A DNA stretch of 10,567 nt, taken from positions 1 to 10,567 of the forward strand of contig CAMWVZ010000024.1 of assembly GCA_947177845.1 (NCBI GenBank). The letters are read 5' to 3'. This stretch comes from an uncultured Bacteroidales bacterium. GTDB taxonomy: Bacteria > Bacteroidota > Bacteroidia > Bacteroidales > P3. Each line of letters begins with the position of its first letter. Position 1 is the first letter of the stretch. Under the pieces are notes generated by a model. It ran no database searches. It had not been told where the DNA came from and worked only from the letters and a program-made list of their open reading frames with translations. Of this stretch, positions 1-6,868 are shown one piece after another. A program made the position numbers and the translations under genes.

Positions 1-28
1 CGGCAAAGCCGGCGGTGCAGTCGATAAG

Positions 29-1084
29 TCAGTCGTAGGCTCCGTCGTCGCAGGCGAAATCGAACACCTTCTGATAATCGGTGCCGCCCCGCCCCGCCAC
101 ACGGATTTCCTTCATCGCCCGCTTCAGGCTTATCGGTTCCCCCTTGATATCGTTGTCGAACTGCAACACATCTATCTTGTCGATGCCGTATTTGAAAAAA
201 CGGTTCACGATGCCGAAAAACTGCCGCAGGCTCTCGCTCGGCACCGAACCGCTCACATCCACCGCCACCAACAGGCGCGTGGCGAACTGATGCCGGCTGC
301 CCATATAGTCGAAACCGTAGCGGCGGCTCGGTCTCATGCGGGTGAGTACACGTTTGGAAGACAACACCGAGCCGCGAAAGCCGTTGAGTATCTTGCTGCA
401 ATCTACTTTGGCCTGCGTGGAAGCCATGATAAGCTCCCGCATACGGCCTTTCAAACTGCCCCAGCTCTGGCTTTGTTCGGCCACATCAATCAAACGGTCT
501 ATCGTTTCCTGCATCATCTGATCCTCGCCCCACAAATCGGCCGCCCGCTCCGCCCGTTGCCGCATCTGTTCGTTCCCCTTTCCGCGTTCCTCCTCCTGCT
601 CGGAATTTTCGGAGGGCGTGTCTCCGCTGCCGCCGTGTTCGTCGTTGAAGCCCGAACAAGCCTCGCTCAAAGGCATCAGACACCGGTAGTATTCCTCAAA
701 GGCCGCCGCATAGCCGGGAAAAGCCGTCCCCGCGAAATCATCCTTGCGGAACAAGCGCACTTTGGGCGTGTAGGCGTCCTGCAACACCAAGTCGCTTGCC
801 CAATAGCAAACGTCCTTGCGCGTGGGTTTGGGCTGGCGCTGATAGGGGTGCTTGAGCAGAATCCGAATCATCTCCATGCGCAAGAACTCCTCCAAACTCG
901 CACGCTCCAAGGCCGCCACCACAGACGGATTGTATTCGATACGCCCCTTGCCGCTGCGCAATACCGTCGTCACCACGCTGTCCTTGGGGTTCACCTCCAC
1001 CAGACGGTGGCTACAGTAAACCGCAAAGAGCAGGGGTTCGGTAAGGAACCATTCTTCGGCTATGTCTTGAAAGCGCTCTTTCAT
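29..1084 (-). CDS. VWA-domain protein (DUF2201-like), partner of the MoxR ATPase; C-terminus cut by an in-frame TGA
   Basis: This is probably the von Willebrand factor A partner of the adjacent MoxR-type ATPase; such pairs act as chaperone-like modules that remodel or metal-load other proteins, and the target here is unknown. Residues about 1-130 resemble the N-terminal region of DUF2201 proteins. The place where some relatives carry a metallopeptidase HExxH motif instead reads EMIRILLKH, so no peptidase site is visible. Residues about 150-180 are an acidic, polar linker. The VWA domain starts near residue 270 with the metal-site motif DVSGS (D276, S278, S280) and the later Thr in GGTDY (T335). 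The frame ends at TGA (29-31), yet the codons beyond it read LIDCTAGFA, which looks like the next VWA strand (usually close to LIIFTDG). The third metal-site Asp reads Ala there. The gene is therefore truncated, decayed, or affected by sequence error at the edge. It lies 50 nt downstream of the ATPase on the same strand. Confidence 0.8.
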   Translation of the reverse strand: MKERFQDIAEEWFLTEPLLFAVYCSHRLVEVNPKDSVVTTVLRSGKGRIEYNPSVVAALERASLEEFLRMEMIRILLKHPYQRQPKPTRKDVCYWASDLVLQDAYTPKVRLFRKDDFAGTAFPGYAAAFEEYYRCLMPLSEACSGFNDEHGGSGDTPSENSEQEEERGKGNEQMRQRAERAADLWGEDQMMQETIDRLIDVAEQSQSWGSLKGRMRELIMASTQAKVDCSKILNGFRGSVLSSKRVLTRMRPSRRYGFDYMGSRHQFATRLLVAVDVSGSVPSESLRQFFGIVNRFFKYGIDKIDVLQFDNDIKGEPISLKRAMKEIRVAGRGGTDYQKVFDFACDDGAYD

Positions 1085-1098
1085 GAGGGTTCAGGCGG

Positions 1099-1132
1099 CT
1101 TGGTTCGCGGGGAACAGGCGGGTGAAACCAAG
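1099..1132. repeat. Inverted repeat in the spacer between the ATPase and VWA genes
   Basis: Seven-base arms CTTGGTT (1099-1105) and AACCAAG (1126-1132) are perfectly complementary, and a smaller GTTC/GAAC pair lies inside. Together they fill most of the 50-nt intergenic spacer. In RNA this could form a hairpin between the two genes and affect relative expression or mRNA processing. No T-tract follows on the minus strand, so it does not look like an intrinsic terminator. Confidence 0.4.
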
Positions 1133-1134
1133 GC

Positions 1135-2202
1135 TTAAAGGTTGATGATGAATTGACTGATAAGCGCGTAGAGGTCGGGGCACTGTTGCAGGATAAGCAG
1201 GTTGGCATGTGGATATTGCGCACTCTCGAACAGATTGCAGAACTGCGCCAAAGCCTCGCGGTAGCCTTTCTCCTGCAACCACTTGCCATAGGCAAGCAGG
1301 TTGGCGCTCCGTGCCTCTGAAAAATCCTTTTCGCCCATCGGTTCCAAAAAGCGGAAAAGACTCTCGTTGAGGAAAGCCAACTCGGCCACGCGGTAGTGCG
1401 AGGCCTGTTCTTTCACGGTTTCGAATCCGTCCAGCACCTCCTGTGCGCTCACCACGCGGTTTTCCGAGAAACTCTCGAAAAGACGGGCGGCGGCTTTCAC
1501 GCCCACGATGCCGGCCACAATCTTGCGCGTGGTATCGTCGGTGCGTGGAATACGTTGCAGAATATCGGACACTCTCTCCCACGCGCGCCGGTCCGGCAGT
1601 TTCTCCAAGCCCGAATCGGCCATGCGCAGCATCTCTCCGTCCAAGAAGTCGGGATGCCGGTCTATGAAGCTCACCACACGGTTGTCGAGCCCCTTTCCCT
1701 GCGCCCACGCCACCCATTCGTCCACCGAGGGCGTAAAGTAATACACATTGAAACGCGACACCAAAGCCGGGTCGAGGTCGGTGAGCTGATATTCGTCGCC
1801 CTCGTTCACGGCCGAAATGATGCGGCTCCCCTCGGGCAGCGCCCGCCCCGCCAGCTTGCGGTTTAGCGCCAAATCCATGATAGTTTGCAGAATTTCGGGG
1901 CGGGCGCGGTTTAACTCGTCCAAAAACAGCACGATAGGTTCGTTGTCGAGCGGAAACCAATAGGGCGGCATAAACTCGGTCTTGCCCGTTTTCTCGTTCT
2001 TGTGGGGAATGCCGATGAGGTCGCCCGGGTCGCTCATCTGCCCCAAGAACAGGCTCACCACCTTTTGCCCCTTGCCTCGGAAATAATCGCCCAATATCTG
2101 CGATTTACCTATGCCGTGCCGCCCCACCAGCATGATGTTCTGCGAGGCAGGCATCGCCTCCAGCAAGGCGTATAACTCTTTTGTATGGATACAGACGGCC
2201 AT
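1135..2202 (-). CDS. MoxR-type AAA+ ATPase
   Basis: This is a 355-residue ATPase of the MoxR branch of the AAA+ superfamily (the RavA/CbbQ/NorQ type). These are cytoplasmic, form rings, and use ATP to remodel targets together with a VWA protein. Walker A is GRHGIGKS (residues 27-34), Walker B is LFLDELNRA (92-100, with D95 and E96), sensor 1 is the Asn in SAVNEGDEY (N133), and a likely arginine finger is in DPALVSRF (R150). The C-terminal ~200 residues are helical and not recognisable by motif. All nucleotide-binding residues are present, so the protein should be active even though the VWA gene downstream is interrupted. The ATG at 2202 is supported by a TACTTTTG promoter box ending 23 nt upstream. 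The ATPase comes first and the VWA gene second, as usual for this pair. The substrate cannot be read from the sequence. Confidence 0.92.
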   Translation of the reverse strand: MAVCIHTKELYALLEAMPASQNIMLVGRHGIGKSQILGDYFRGKGQKVVSLFLGQMSDPGDLIGIPHKNEKTGKTEFMPPYWFPLDNEPIVLFLDELNRARPEILQTIMDLALNRKLAGRALPEGSRIISAVNEGDEYQLTDLDPALVSRFNVYYFTPSVDEWVAWAQGKGLDNRVVSFIDRHPDFLDGEMLRMADSGLEKLPDRRAWERVSDILQRIPRTDDTTRKIVAGIVGVKAAARLFESFSENRVVSAQEVLDGFETVKEQASHYRVAELAFLNESLFRFLEPMGEKDFSEARSANLLAYGKWLQEKGYREALAQFCNLFESAQYPHANLLILQQCPDLYALISQFIINL

Positions 2203-2225
2203 GATCTTGTAAAATTTTTCGGTGG

Positions 2226-2233
2226 CAAAAGTA
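2226..2233 (-). promoter_or_regulatory. Bacteroidota -7 promoter box for the MoxR-VWA unit
   Basis: Read on the minus strand the sequence is TACTTTTG, an exact match to the Bacteroidota TAnnTTTG box. The ATPase start codon lies 23 nt downstream, giving an expected leader of roughly 15-20 nt. A T-rich tract sits about 20 nt upstream where the -33 element (TTTG-like) would be, but the match there is weak. Confidence 0.6.
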
Positions 2234-2274
2234 ATTCTTCCTCGGCACGCACGAAAAAAAACGCGGCGAAATTT

Positions 2275-2282
2275 TAAATTTG
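2275..2282 (+). promoter_or_regulatory. Bacteroidota -7 promoter box for the yfcC-lysC-rprX unit
   Basis: TAAATTTG matches the TAnnTTTG consensus exactly and lies in the AT-rich divergent region (2203-2292). The first ATG is only 10 nt past the box, so a transcript starting about 5-8 nt beyond the box would be almost leaderless. A second in-frame ATG at 2308 would give a normal short leader. The surrounding 15 nt (2272-2286) are repeated exactly upstream of rprY. No good -33 element is visible. Confidence 0.6.
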
Positions 2283-2292
2283 CAACGGTGGA

Positions 2293-3939
2293 ATGAATAC
2301 CTTACACATGAAGAAAATTCCCGGAACCTTTACCATTGTCTGCTATATCGTGTTGGCGGCCGCCCTGCTCACGTGGGTGATTCCCGGAGGGGAGTATCTG
2401 CGCGAAGTGCAGGTGTATGAGGGCGTGGAACGCGAAGTGGCGGTGGAAGGCTCGTTTCATTATGTGGAACCGGAGCCGCAGACCTACTCGGTGTTTTTCT
2501 CGCTTTTCGAAGGCTTTGTCGACAAGGCCGACATCATCGTCTTTGTGCTCATGGTGGGCGGGGCGTTTTGGATTCTGAACAGTACCAAGGCCATAGATGC
2601 GGGCGTGCACGCTTTTGTGCGCTTTACACGTCGTTGCCGGGAGAAGAAAGCCTTGCGGAAGGTGGATGTGGATGCCTTTGTGCTGGCTCTCATTATGTTG
2701 ATGTTCAGTTTGTTCGGGGCGGTATTCGGGATGAGTGAGGAAACTATCGCGTTCATTATCATCTTTGTTCCCATGGCCGTTTCCATGGGTTACGATTCGC
2801 TTACGGGCGTGGCCGTGTCTTATTTGGCGGCGCACGTGGGCTTTGCGGGCGCCATGCTCAATCCTTTCACCATCGGCATCGCGCAGGGCATTGCGGGCGT
2901 GCCTCTTTTCTCGGGTCTCGAATATCGCTTTTTCTGTTGGGTGATTCTTACCGCCATCGCCATGGTCTTTGTGCTTTGGTATGCCAAGAAGGTGAAGAAG
3001 AACCCCGAAATCTCGCCGGTCTATAAATTGGATGCCTATTGGCGGGAACGGGCGGCTTCGGTGTCGGCCACCGAGACGGTTGCGGACTCCACCGAAACCC
3101 CGGCCACTGCGCCCGCAGCGGCAAGCACAAAGGCGCCCTATGTCATCTTCACCCTCCTCGCGCTCGCGCAAATCCTTTTCGCCGTCTATCATCCCTTCAC
3201 CCACATCACCATCGGCGACGGAAGTCTGCGCCTCCCGCTTCTCCCCATCCTCGCCGCCCTCTACACGCTATCGGGATTTTGGGCGGCAAAACGCTCGCTG
3301 TCGGCCTTCAACCTGCATATTTTGCTCTTCACCATTCTCTATTTAGTAACGGGCGTGCTGGGCTACGGCTGGTATATCATGGAGATTTCCGCGCTTTTCC
3401 TCGTCATGGGCATCTGTTCGGGCTTGGCCGCGGGCAAAGGCTTGGATAAGGTGATGCAGCTGTTTTTGGAGGGCGTGAAAGATATTTTGGTGCCGGCCAT
3501 GGTGATAGGCCTCGCCAGCGGCATCATCTTTATCTTGCAGGAAGGCAAGGTGATAGATACCATTCTCTACGGGGTTTCCAAGACTATGGCGCAGACCGGC
3601 GAAGTGGGTTCGGTAGGCGTGATGTATGTCTTTCAGACGCTGCTTAACTTGGTGATGCCTTCGGGAAGCGCCAAGGCCGCGCTCACCATGCCGATTATGG
3701 GGCAGTTCGCCGACTTGATTCACCTTTCCCGACAGACCGCCGTATTGGCCTTTCAGTTCGGAGACGGGTTCACCAATATGATTACTCCCACTTCGGGCGT
3801 GCTTTTGGGCGTGCTGGGCGTGGCGAAAATCCCCTATGCCCTGTGGTTCAAGTGGATTTGGAAGTTCATTTTGTTTTTGATTGTGGCGGGCTTTGTGCTG
3901 ATGCTGCCCACTTTGTTCTATTCGTTTAACGGATTTTAA
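2293..3939 (+). CDS. YfcC/DcuC-family membrane transporter
   Basis: This 548-residue inner-membrane protein belongs to the YfcC branch of the DcuC (C4-dicarboxylate carrier) ion-transporter superfamily. Members are secondary carriers, often annotated as basic amino acid antiporters or dicarboxylate carriers; the substrate cannot be told from sequence. There are about 12 hydrophobic segments, including residues 9-28, 81-100, 128-147, 150-168, 213-232 and 283-302, with a mirrored second half. Conserved-looking loops are FGAVFGMSEETIAF and GFAGAMLNPFTIGIAQG in the first half, and LVMPSGSAKAALTMPIM and FGDGFTNMITPTSG in the second. Residues about 255-280 form an Ala/Thr/Pro-rich linker between the halves. 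The start may be the ATG at 2293 or the in-frame ATG at 2308 (residue 6, MKKIP), which fits the promoter position better. Aspartate kinase follows after 11 nt, suggesting co-transcription and possibly an amino-acid or dicarboxylate substrate (inference). Confidence 0.88.
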   Translation: MNTLHMKKIPGTFTIVCYIVLAAALLTWVIPGGEYLREVQVYEGVEREVAVEGSFHYVEPEPQTYSVFFSLFEGFVDKADIIVFVLMVGGAFWILNSTKAIDAGVHAFVRFTRRCREKKALRKVDVDAFVLALIMLMFSLFGAVFGMSEETIAFIIIFVPMAVSMGYDSLTGVAVSYLAAHVGFAGAMLNPFTIGIAQGIAGVPLFSGLEYRFFCWVILTAIAMVFVLWYAKKVKKNPEISPVYKLDAYWRERAASVSATETVADSTETPATAPAAASTKAPYVIFTLLALAQILFAVYHPFTHITIGDGSLRLPLLPILAALYTLSGFWAAKRSLSAFNLHILLFTILYLVTGVLGYGWYIMEISALFLVMGICSGLAAGKGLDKVMQLFLEGVKDILVPAMVIGLASGIIFILQEGKVIDTILYGVSKTMAQTGEVGSVGVMYVFQTLLNLVMPSGSAKAALTMPIMGQFADLIHLSRQTAVLAFQFGDGFTNMITPTSGVLLGVLGVAKIPYALWFKWIWKFILFLIVAGFVLMLPTLFYSFNGF

Positions 3940-3950
3940 AAAATTGCGAG

Positions 3951-5219
3951 ATGGAAGTTTATAAATTCGGAGGGGCTTCGGTGAAAGATGCGGCGGCGGT
4001 GCGCAATGTGGCCGGAATCTTGCGGAGCGAAATTTCCGATACCACTTGTGTGGTGGTGTCGGCTATGGGAAAGACCACCAATGCGTTGGAAGTGGTTTTG
4101 GATGCTTTCTACCAAGGCAAGCCCGATGCCGCGCAGACCGTCAAGGCCGTGGTGGAAACCCATTTGCATATCCTGCACGGCTTGTTTCCTAATCCCGCCC
4201 ACGAGGCCTACGCCAAAGTCAAGGCGCTCTTCACCGATTTGATGCGCGAAGCCCGTTCGCTGGGCAAGACCCCCTACGACGAAGCCTACGACCGCATCGT
4301 GTCCTACGGCGAGCGGCTCTCCACCTGCATCATTGCCGAATATCTCAACGACCAAGGCATAGGCACCGCCGAACTCGATGCCCGGAACCTCGTGATTACC
4401 GACGGACATTTCCGCGAAGGGAAAGTGCTTTGGGAACCTACCACGGAGCGGATTCGGCAAGCGGCCGAACAGGTGAAGGCAGACGGTCTGTTGGTGGCGC
4501 TCACCCAAGGATTCATAGCGCGCAGCGAAGACGGCAAGACCGTGACGCTGGGACGCGAGGGGTCGGACTATTCGGCCGCCATTTTCTCCTACTGCCTGGA
4601 TGCCGAGAAGATGACCATTTGGAAGGACGTGCCGGGTGTGCTCAACGCAGACCCCAAGTATTTCACGCACACCCGCAAGCTCGACTATATCTCCTATTAC
4701 GATGCCACCGAGCTGGCCTACTTCGGGGCGAGCATCATTCACCCGAAAACCATCAAGCCGCTTCAAAACAAGCATATACCCTTGCACGTGCGCTCGTTTA
4801 TGGATGTTTCCGCACCCGGCACATGGGTGGGGCTCGACGATGTGCCCAATTCCGAGATACCTTCGTTCATCTGCAAGCCCAAACAAGTGCTGCTGTCCAT
4901 TTATCCCAAGGATTTTTCGTTTATCGACGAGAGCAATCTTTCGGAAATTTTCGGAATTTTGGTAAGGAACGGCATGAAAGTGAATTTGATGCAGAACTCC
5001 GCCCTGAGTTTTTCGGTATGCTTGGATCAGACGCGGGGCGACCTCGATGCGGTGCTGTCGCAACTCTCGCCGCGCTACGACTGCCGTTTCAATCAGGAAT
5101 TGGAATTGGTGACTATCCGTCATCACACCCAAGAGGTTATCGACAATATCGTGGGCGGGCGTGAAGTGCTTTTGGAACAGCGCACCCGTCAGGCGGCACA
5201 GTTGGTATTGAAAATCTGA
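3951..5219 (+). CDS. lysC: Aspartate kinase (monofunctional)
   Basis: It catalyses ATP-dependent phosphorylation of L-aspartate to 4-phospho-L-aspartate, the first step toward lysine/diaminopimelate, threonine and methionine. The N-terminus has the amino-acid-kinase signature KFGGASV (residues 5-11). GREGSDYSAA (from residue 201), WKDVPGVLNADP and ELAYFGASIIHPKT are typical catalytic-domain blocks of the family. Residues about 310-422 form the ACT regulatory region. At 422 residues it is slightly shorter than E. coli LysC (449) and is not fused to homoserine dehydrogenase. In the ACT region, VNLMQNSALS (from V344) aligns with the E. coli lysine-binding segment VDLITTSEVS. The acidic D and E there become N and A, so feedback control may differ (inference from remembered E. 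coli residues). It starts 11 nt after the transporter, and its TGA overlaps the ATG of the sensor kinase by one base. The symbol is by family; paralogue identity was not tested. Confidence 0.93.
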   Translation: MEVYKFGGASVKDAAAVRNVAGILRSEISDTTCVVVSAMGKTTNALEVVLDAFYQGKPDAAQTVKAVVETHLHILHGLFPNPAHEAYAKVKALFTDLMREARSLGKTPYDEAYDRIVSYGERLSTCIIAEYLNDQGIGTAELDARNLVITDGHFREGKVLWEPTTERIRQAAEQVKADGLLVALTQGFIARSEDGKTVTLGREGSDYSAAIFSYCLDAEKMTIWKDVPGVLNADPKYFTHTRKLDYISYYDATELAYFGASIIHPKTIKPLQNKHIPLHVRSFMDVSAPGTWVGLDDVPNSEIPSFICKPKQVLLSIYPKDFSFIDESNLSEIFGILVRNGMKVNLMQNSALSFSVCLDQTRGDLDAVLSQLSPRYDCRFNQELELVTIRHHTQEVIDNIVGGREVLLEQRTRQAAQLVLKI

Positions 5220-6469
5220 TGAAGAGAAAACGACTGATATACATAGCGGTTACCATGTTCTTCGCCTTGGTGGGGCTGCTCGCCGTGCAGTTCTATTGGG
5301 CGAAGCGGATTTCTACCATGAGCCGCGAGTTCGTGCACACCAATATGGAAGCGGCCATGCAGGATGTGACCGCGCAGACCGAGGGCGGGCTTTTGGCGCA
5401 ACTGTCTTTGTTCGACCCGCTTTTGGCCGAAACGCAGGTGCAGCAGCTGGCTCCGCAAATCGACAAGGCCGTGGACGAAGCCCTGCAACGGCATCATCTG
5501 CGCATCCGTGCGGAGTGGGGCATTTACAGCACGTATAGTTCCAAACTCATTGCGCAGAAAAGCGGCGACTATGGCGTGCAGCTTTTGCAGAGCCCATACA
5601 GCTACCGTATTTTCTCCGACATAGACGCACCCTATCCCTTTGTGTTGCTGGCCTATGTGCCGCCCCGCGCGGCCTCGCTCCTGCCGCAGATGTGGTATCT
5701 GGCCGCCTTTTCGGTGGCGCTTTTGCTGTTGTTGCTTTATAGTTTCGTCTACACTTTGATTTCCATTTGGAAACAAAAGAAACTCACCGAAATGAAGAGC
5801 GACCTAATCAATCATGTCACGCACGAGATAAAGACGCCCGTGAGCACGATAGCCTTGATTTGCGAATCGTTCGACGACCCCGATGTGCACTACGACGAAG
5901 AGGGCCTGACCGAAGTGCTGGGCATCATCAAACAGGAAAACAAGAGGTTGGAGACGCTCACGCGGCAGATTATCGAGATTTCGAAAATGGAAGAGGGCGC
6001 GTATTTCCTCAACAGGACGCGGTTTTCGCTGCATAAGGCCATAGAAGAGGCCGTCAACAACACCGGCTTTCAGGTGATGCACAAGGGAGGCCGCATCGTA
6101 ACGCATTTCGAGGCTCCGGACGACGAAATCGAGGGCGACCGCACGCATATCGTGCATATTCTTTCCAATTTGATAGACAACGCCAACAAGTATTGCGACG
6201 AGAAGCCGTTGATAGAGATTTCCACGCGGAACGGAGAGGACGCCATTTATGTGGATGTGAAGGACAACGGTATCGGGATTGCCAAGGCGAACTTGAAGCG
6301 GATTTTCGACAAACTCTATCGGGTTCCGACAGGCAACCTGCACGATGTAAAAGGTTTCGGGCTCGGTCTAAGCTATGTGAAATCCATTATGCAGCAGCAT
6401 GGCGGCGAAGTTTGGGTGGAAAGCGAATTAAAGCAAGGTTCCACCTTCCACCTCAAGTTCCGGCAATAG
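5219..6469 (+). CDS. rprX: RprX-like sensor histidine kinase
   Basis: This is a 416-residue membrane histidine kinase that should autophosphorylate and pass phosphate to the RprY-like regulator encoded downstream. Transmembrane segments lie at residues about 6-25 and 160-182 and flank a ~130-residue periplasmic sensor region. No HAMP domain is evident between TM2 and the HisKA region. The H-box is HEIKTP with phospho-acceptor H202. The ATP-binding domain has the N-box NLIDNANKY (N317, N321), G1 DNGIG (D349-G353), an F-box with FDKLYR, and G2 GFGLGL (from G379), all intact. The N-terminus and overall layout resemble Bacteroides RprX. The ATG overlaps the lysC stop (TGATG), implying translational coupling. 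Unlike the usual adjacent arrangement, the cognate regulator gene is 422 nt away with its own promoter. The signal sensed is unknown. Confidence 0.9.
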   Translation: MKRKRLIYIAVTMFFALVGLLAVQFYWAKRISTMSREFVHTNMEAAMQDVTAQTEGGLLAQLSLFDPLLAETQVQQLAPQIDKAVDEALQRHHLRIRAEWGIYSTYSSKLIAQKSGDYGVQLLQSPYSYRIFSDIDAPYPFVLLAYVPPRAASLLPQMWYLAAFSVALLLLLLYSFVYTLISIWKQKKLTEMKSDLINHVTHEIKTPVSTIALICESFDDPDVHYDEEGLTEVLGIIKQENKRLETLTRQIIEISKMEEGAYFLNRTRFSLHKAIEEAVNNTGFQVMHKGGRIVTHFEAPDDEIEGDRTHIVHILSNLIDNANKYCDEKPLIEISTRNGEDAIYVDVKDNGIGIAKANLKRIFDKLYRVPTGNLHDVKGFGLGLSYVKSIMQQHGGEVWVESELKQGSTFHLKFRQ

Positions 6470-6640
6470 AGGCGCTTCCCCGCATGTTTCGATGCAAGAC
6501 GGAAGCGTGTGTTCCGCATGAACCACACCCACCACAATCGAAGAGGAGAGGATGAACGGAATGAAGAGAGGGTAGGGCAGACACTTGGCCACCTGCTTGG
6601 CCAAGCGGACGGTTTTCGAAAGGATACTGCTGTTTTCCAT
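6428..6640 (-). CDS. Candidate small membrane or secreted protein (70 aa), uncharacterised
   Basis: This is an unrecognised 70-codon ORF, convergent with rprX and overlapping its last 42 nt. Residues 1-20 are basic (K9, R12, K15, K19), residues about 21-42 are hydrophobic with several prolines, and VHA before E43 would suit signal peptidase. The remaining 28 residues include a CIETC pair (C49, C53). Codons in the part outside rprX are GC-rich at position 3 (runs of GCC, AAG, GTG, CTG), like the real genes here, although the DNA just upstream is AT-rich. Against it: no promoter box of the TAnnTTTG type is visible upstream on the minus strand, there is no ribosome-binding site, and the length is short enough to arise by chance. 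The alternative is a non-coding rprX 3' region or a gene remnant. Confidence 0.35.
   Translation of the reverse strand: MENSSILSKTVRLAKQVAKCLPYPLFIPFILSSSIVVGVVHAEHTLPSCIETCGEAPLLPELEVEGGTLL
6473..6507. repeat. Hairpin just after rprX
   Basis: Arms CGCTTCC (6473-6479) and GGAAGCG (6501-6507) pair perfectly, and GCAT (6482-6485) with ATGC (6492-6495) forms an inner stem. It begins 4 nt after the rprX stop codon, where a 3'-end structure would be expected. No T-run follows on the plus strand, so it is at best an unusual terminator or a transcript-stabilising hairpin. It also lies inside the candidate minus-strand ORF. Confidence 0.4.
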
Positions 6641-6694
6641 AACGTTTGTTTTTGTCGTTTTTCAATCTTCTTGCCTATATATCGTAGAATTTCA

Positions 6695-6849
6695 TTTTTA
6701 TCGAACTTTTGCACATAAGATTTCATATAAATCTCTGTGAATAAGAACGAAAAAATTATCGGAGGCCTGTACTTACCCTGTTGATAACTTTTATTTCGCT
6801 GTGAACCAATTATAACGAAGCAAAAAAAGACGTACATGTTCGATAAAAA
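6695..6849. repeat. 12-nt inverted repeat with arms 131 nt apart
   Basis: TTTTTATCGAAC at 6695-6706 is the exact reverse complement of GTTCGATAAAAA at 6838-6849. The right arm ends 6 nt before the candidate -33 element of rprY. Exact 12-nt complementarity within 250 nt is unlikely by chance even in AT-rich DNA. Two oppositely oriented binding sites for one regulator (DNA looping), or long-range RNA pairing, are both possible. Confidence 0.5.
6718..6734. promoter_or_regulatory. 17-bp palindrome, candidate operator
   Basis: AGATTT (6718-6723) and AAATCT (6729-6734) are perfect inverted arms around a 5-nt CATAT spacer. The size and spacing suit a dimeric transcription factor. It lies about 120 nt upstream of the rprY -33 element, so a classical repressor site over the promoter is not implied. 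The binding protein is unknown. Confidence 0.35.
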
Positions 6850-6868
6850 CGGCGGTTGTGCGTTATAA
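6810..6868. repeat. 8-nt inverted repeat flanking the rprY -33 region
   Basis: TTATAACG (6810-6817) and CGTTATAA (6861-6868) are exact reverse complements. The right arm lies between the -33 and -7 elements of rprY, so a protein bound there would interfere with transcription. The right arm of the longer 12-nt repeat lies between these arms, so the two pairings would interlock if formed in RNA. Confidence 0.35.

Noticed and set aside
29..31. TGA as selenocysteine or recoded Gly/Trp codon
   Set aside because: No other internal TGA is seen in the genes here, TGA ends lysC normally, and no structured downstream element can be shown because the window ends. A mutation or sequence error is simpler.
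290..1138. Plus-strand open frame (282 codons) opposite the VWA gene
   Set aside because: It is antisense to a gene with VWA metal-site motifs and has Ala/His/Arg-rich low-information sequence.
3936..5132. Long minus-strand open frame (398 codons) opposite aspartate kinase
   Set aside because: It is the antisense of a clearly recognised enzyme. Its His/Gly/Arg-rich composition is typical of antisense reading of GC-rich genes, and no family is recognisable.
6594..6603. Perfect 10-bp palindrome CTTGGCCAAG with a nearby repeat of CTTGGCC
   Set aside because: It falls inside the candidate small ORF where it encodes an LAK..AK repeat, and a GC-rich 10-bp palindrome alone is weak evidence for a site.
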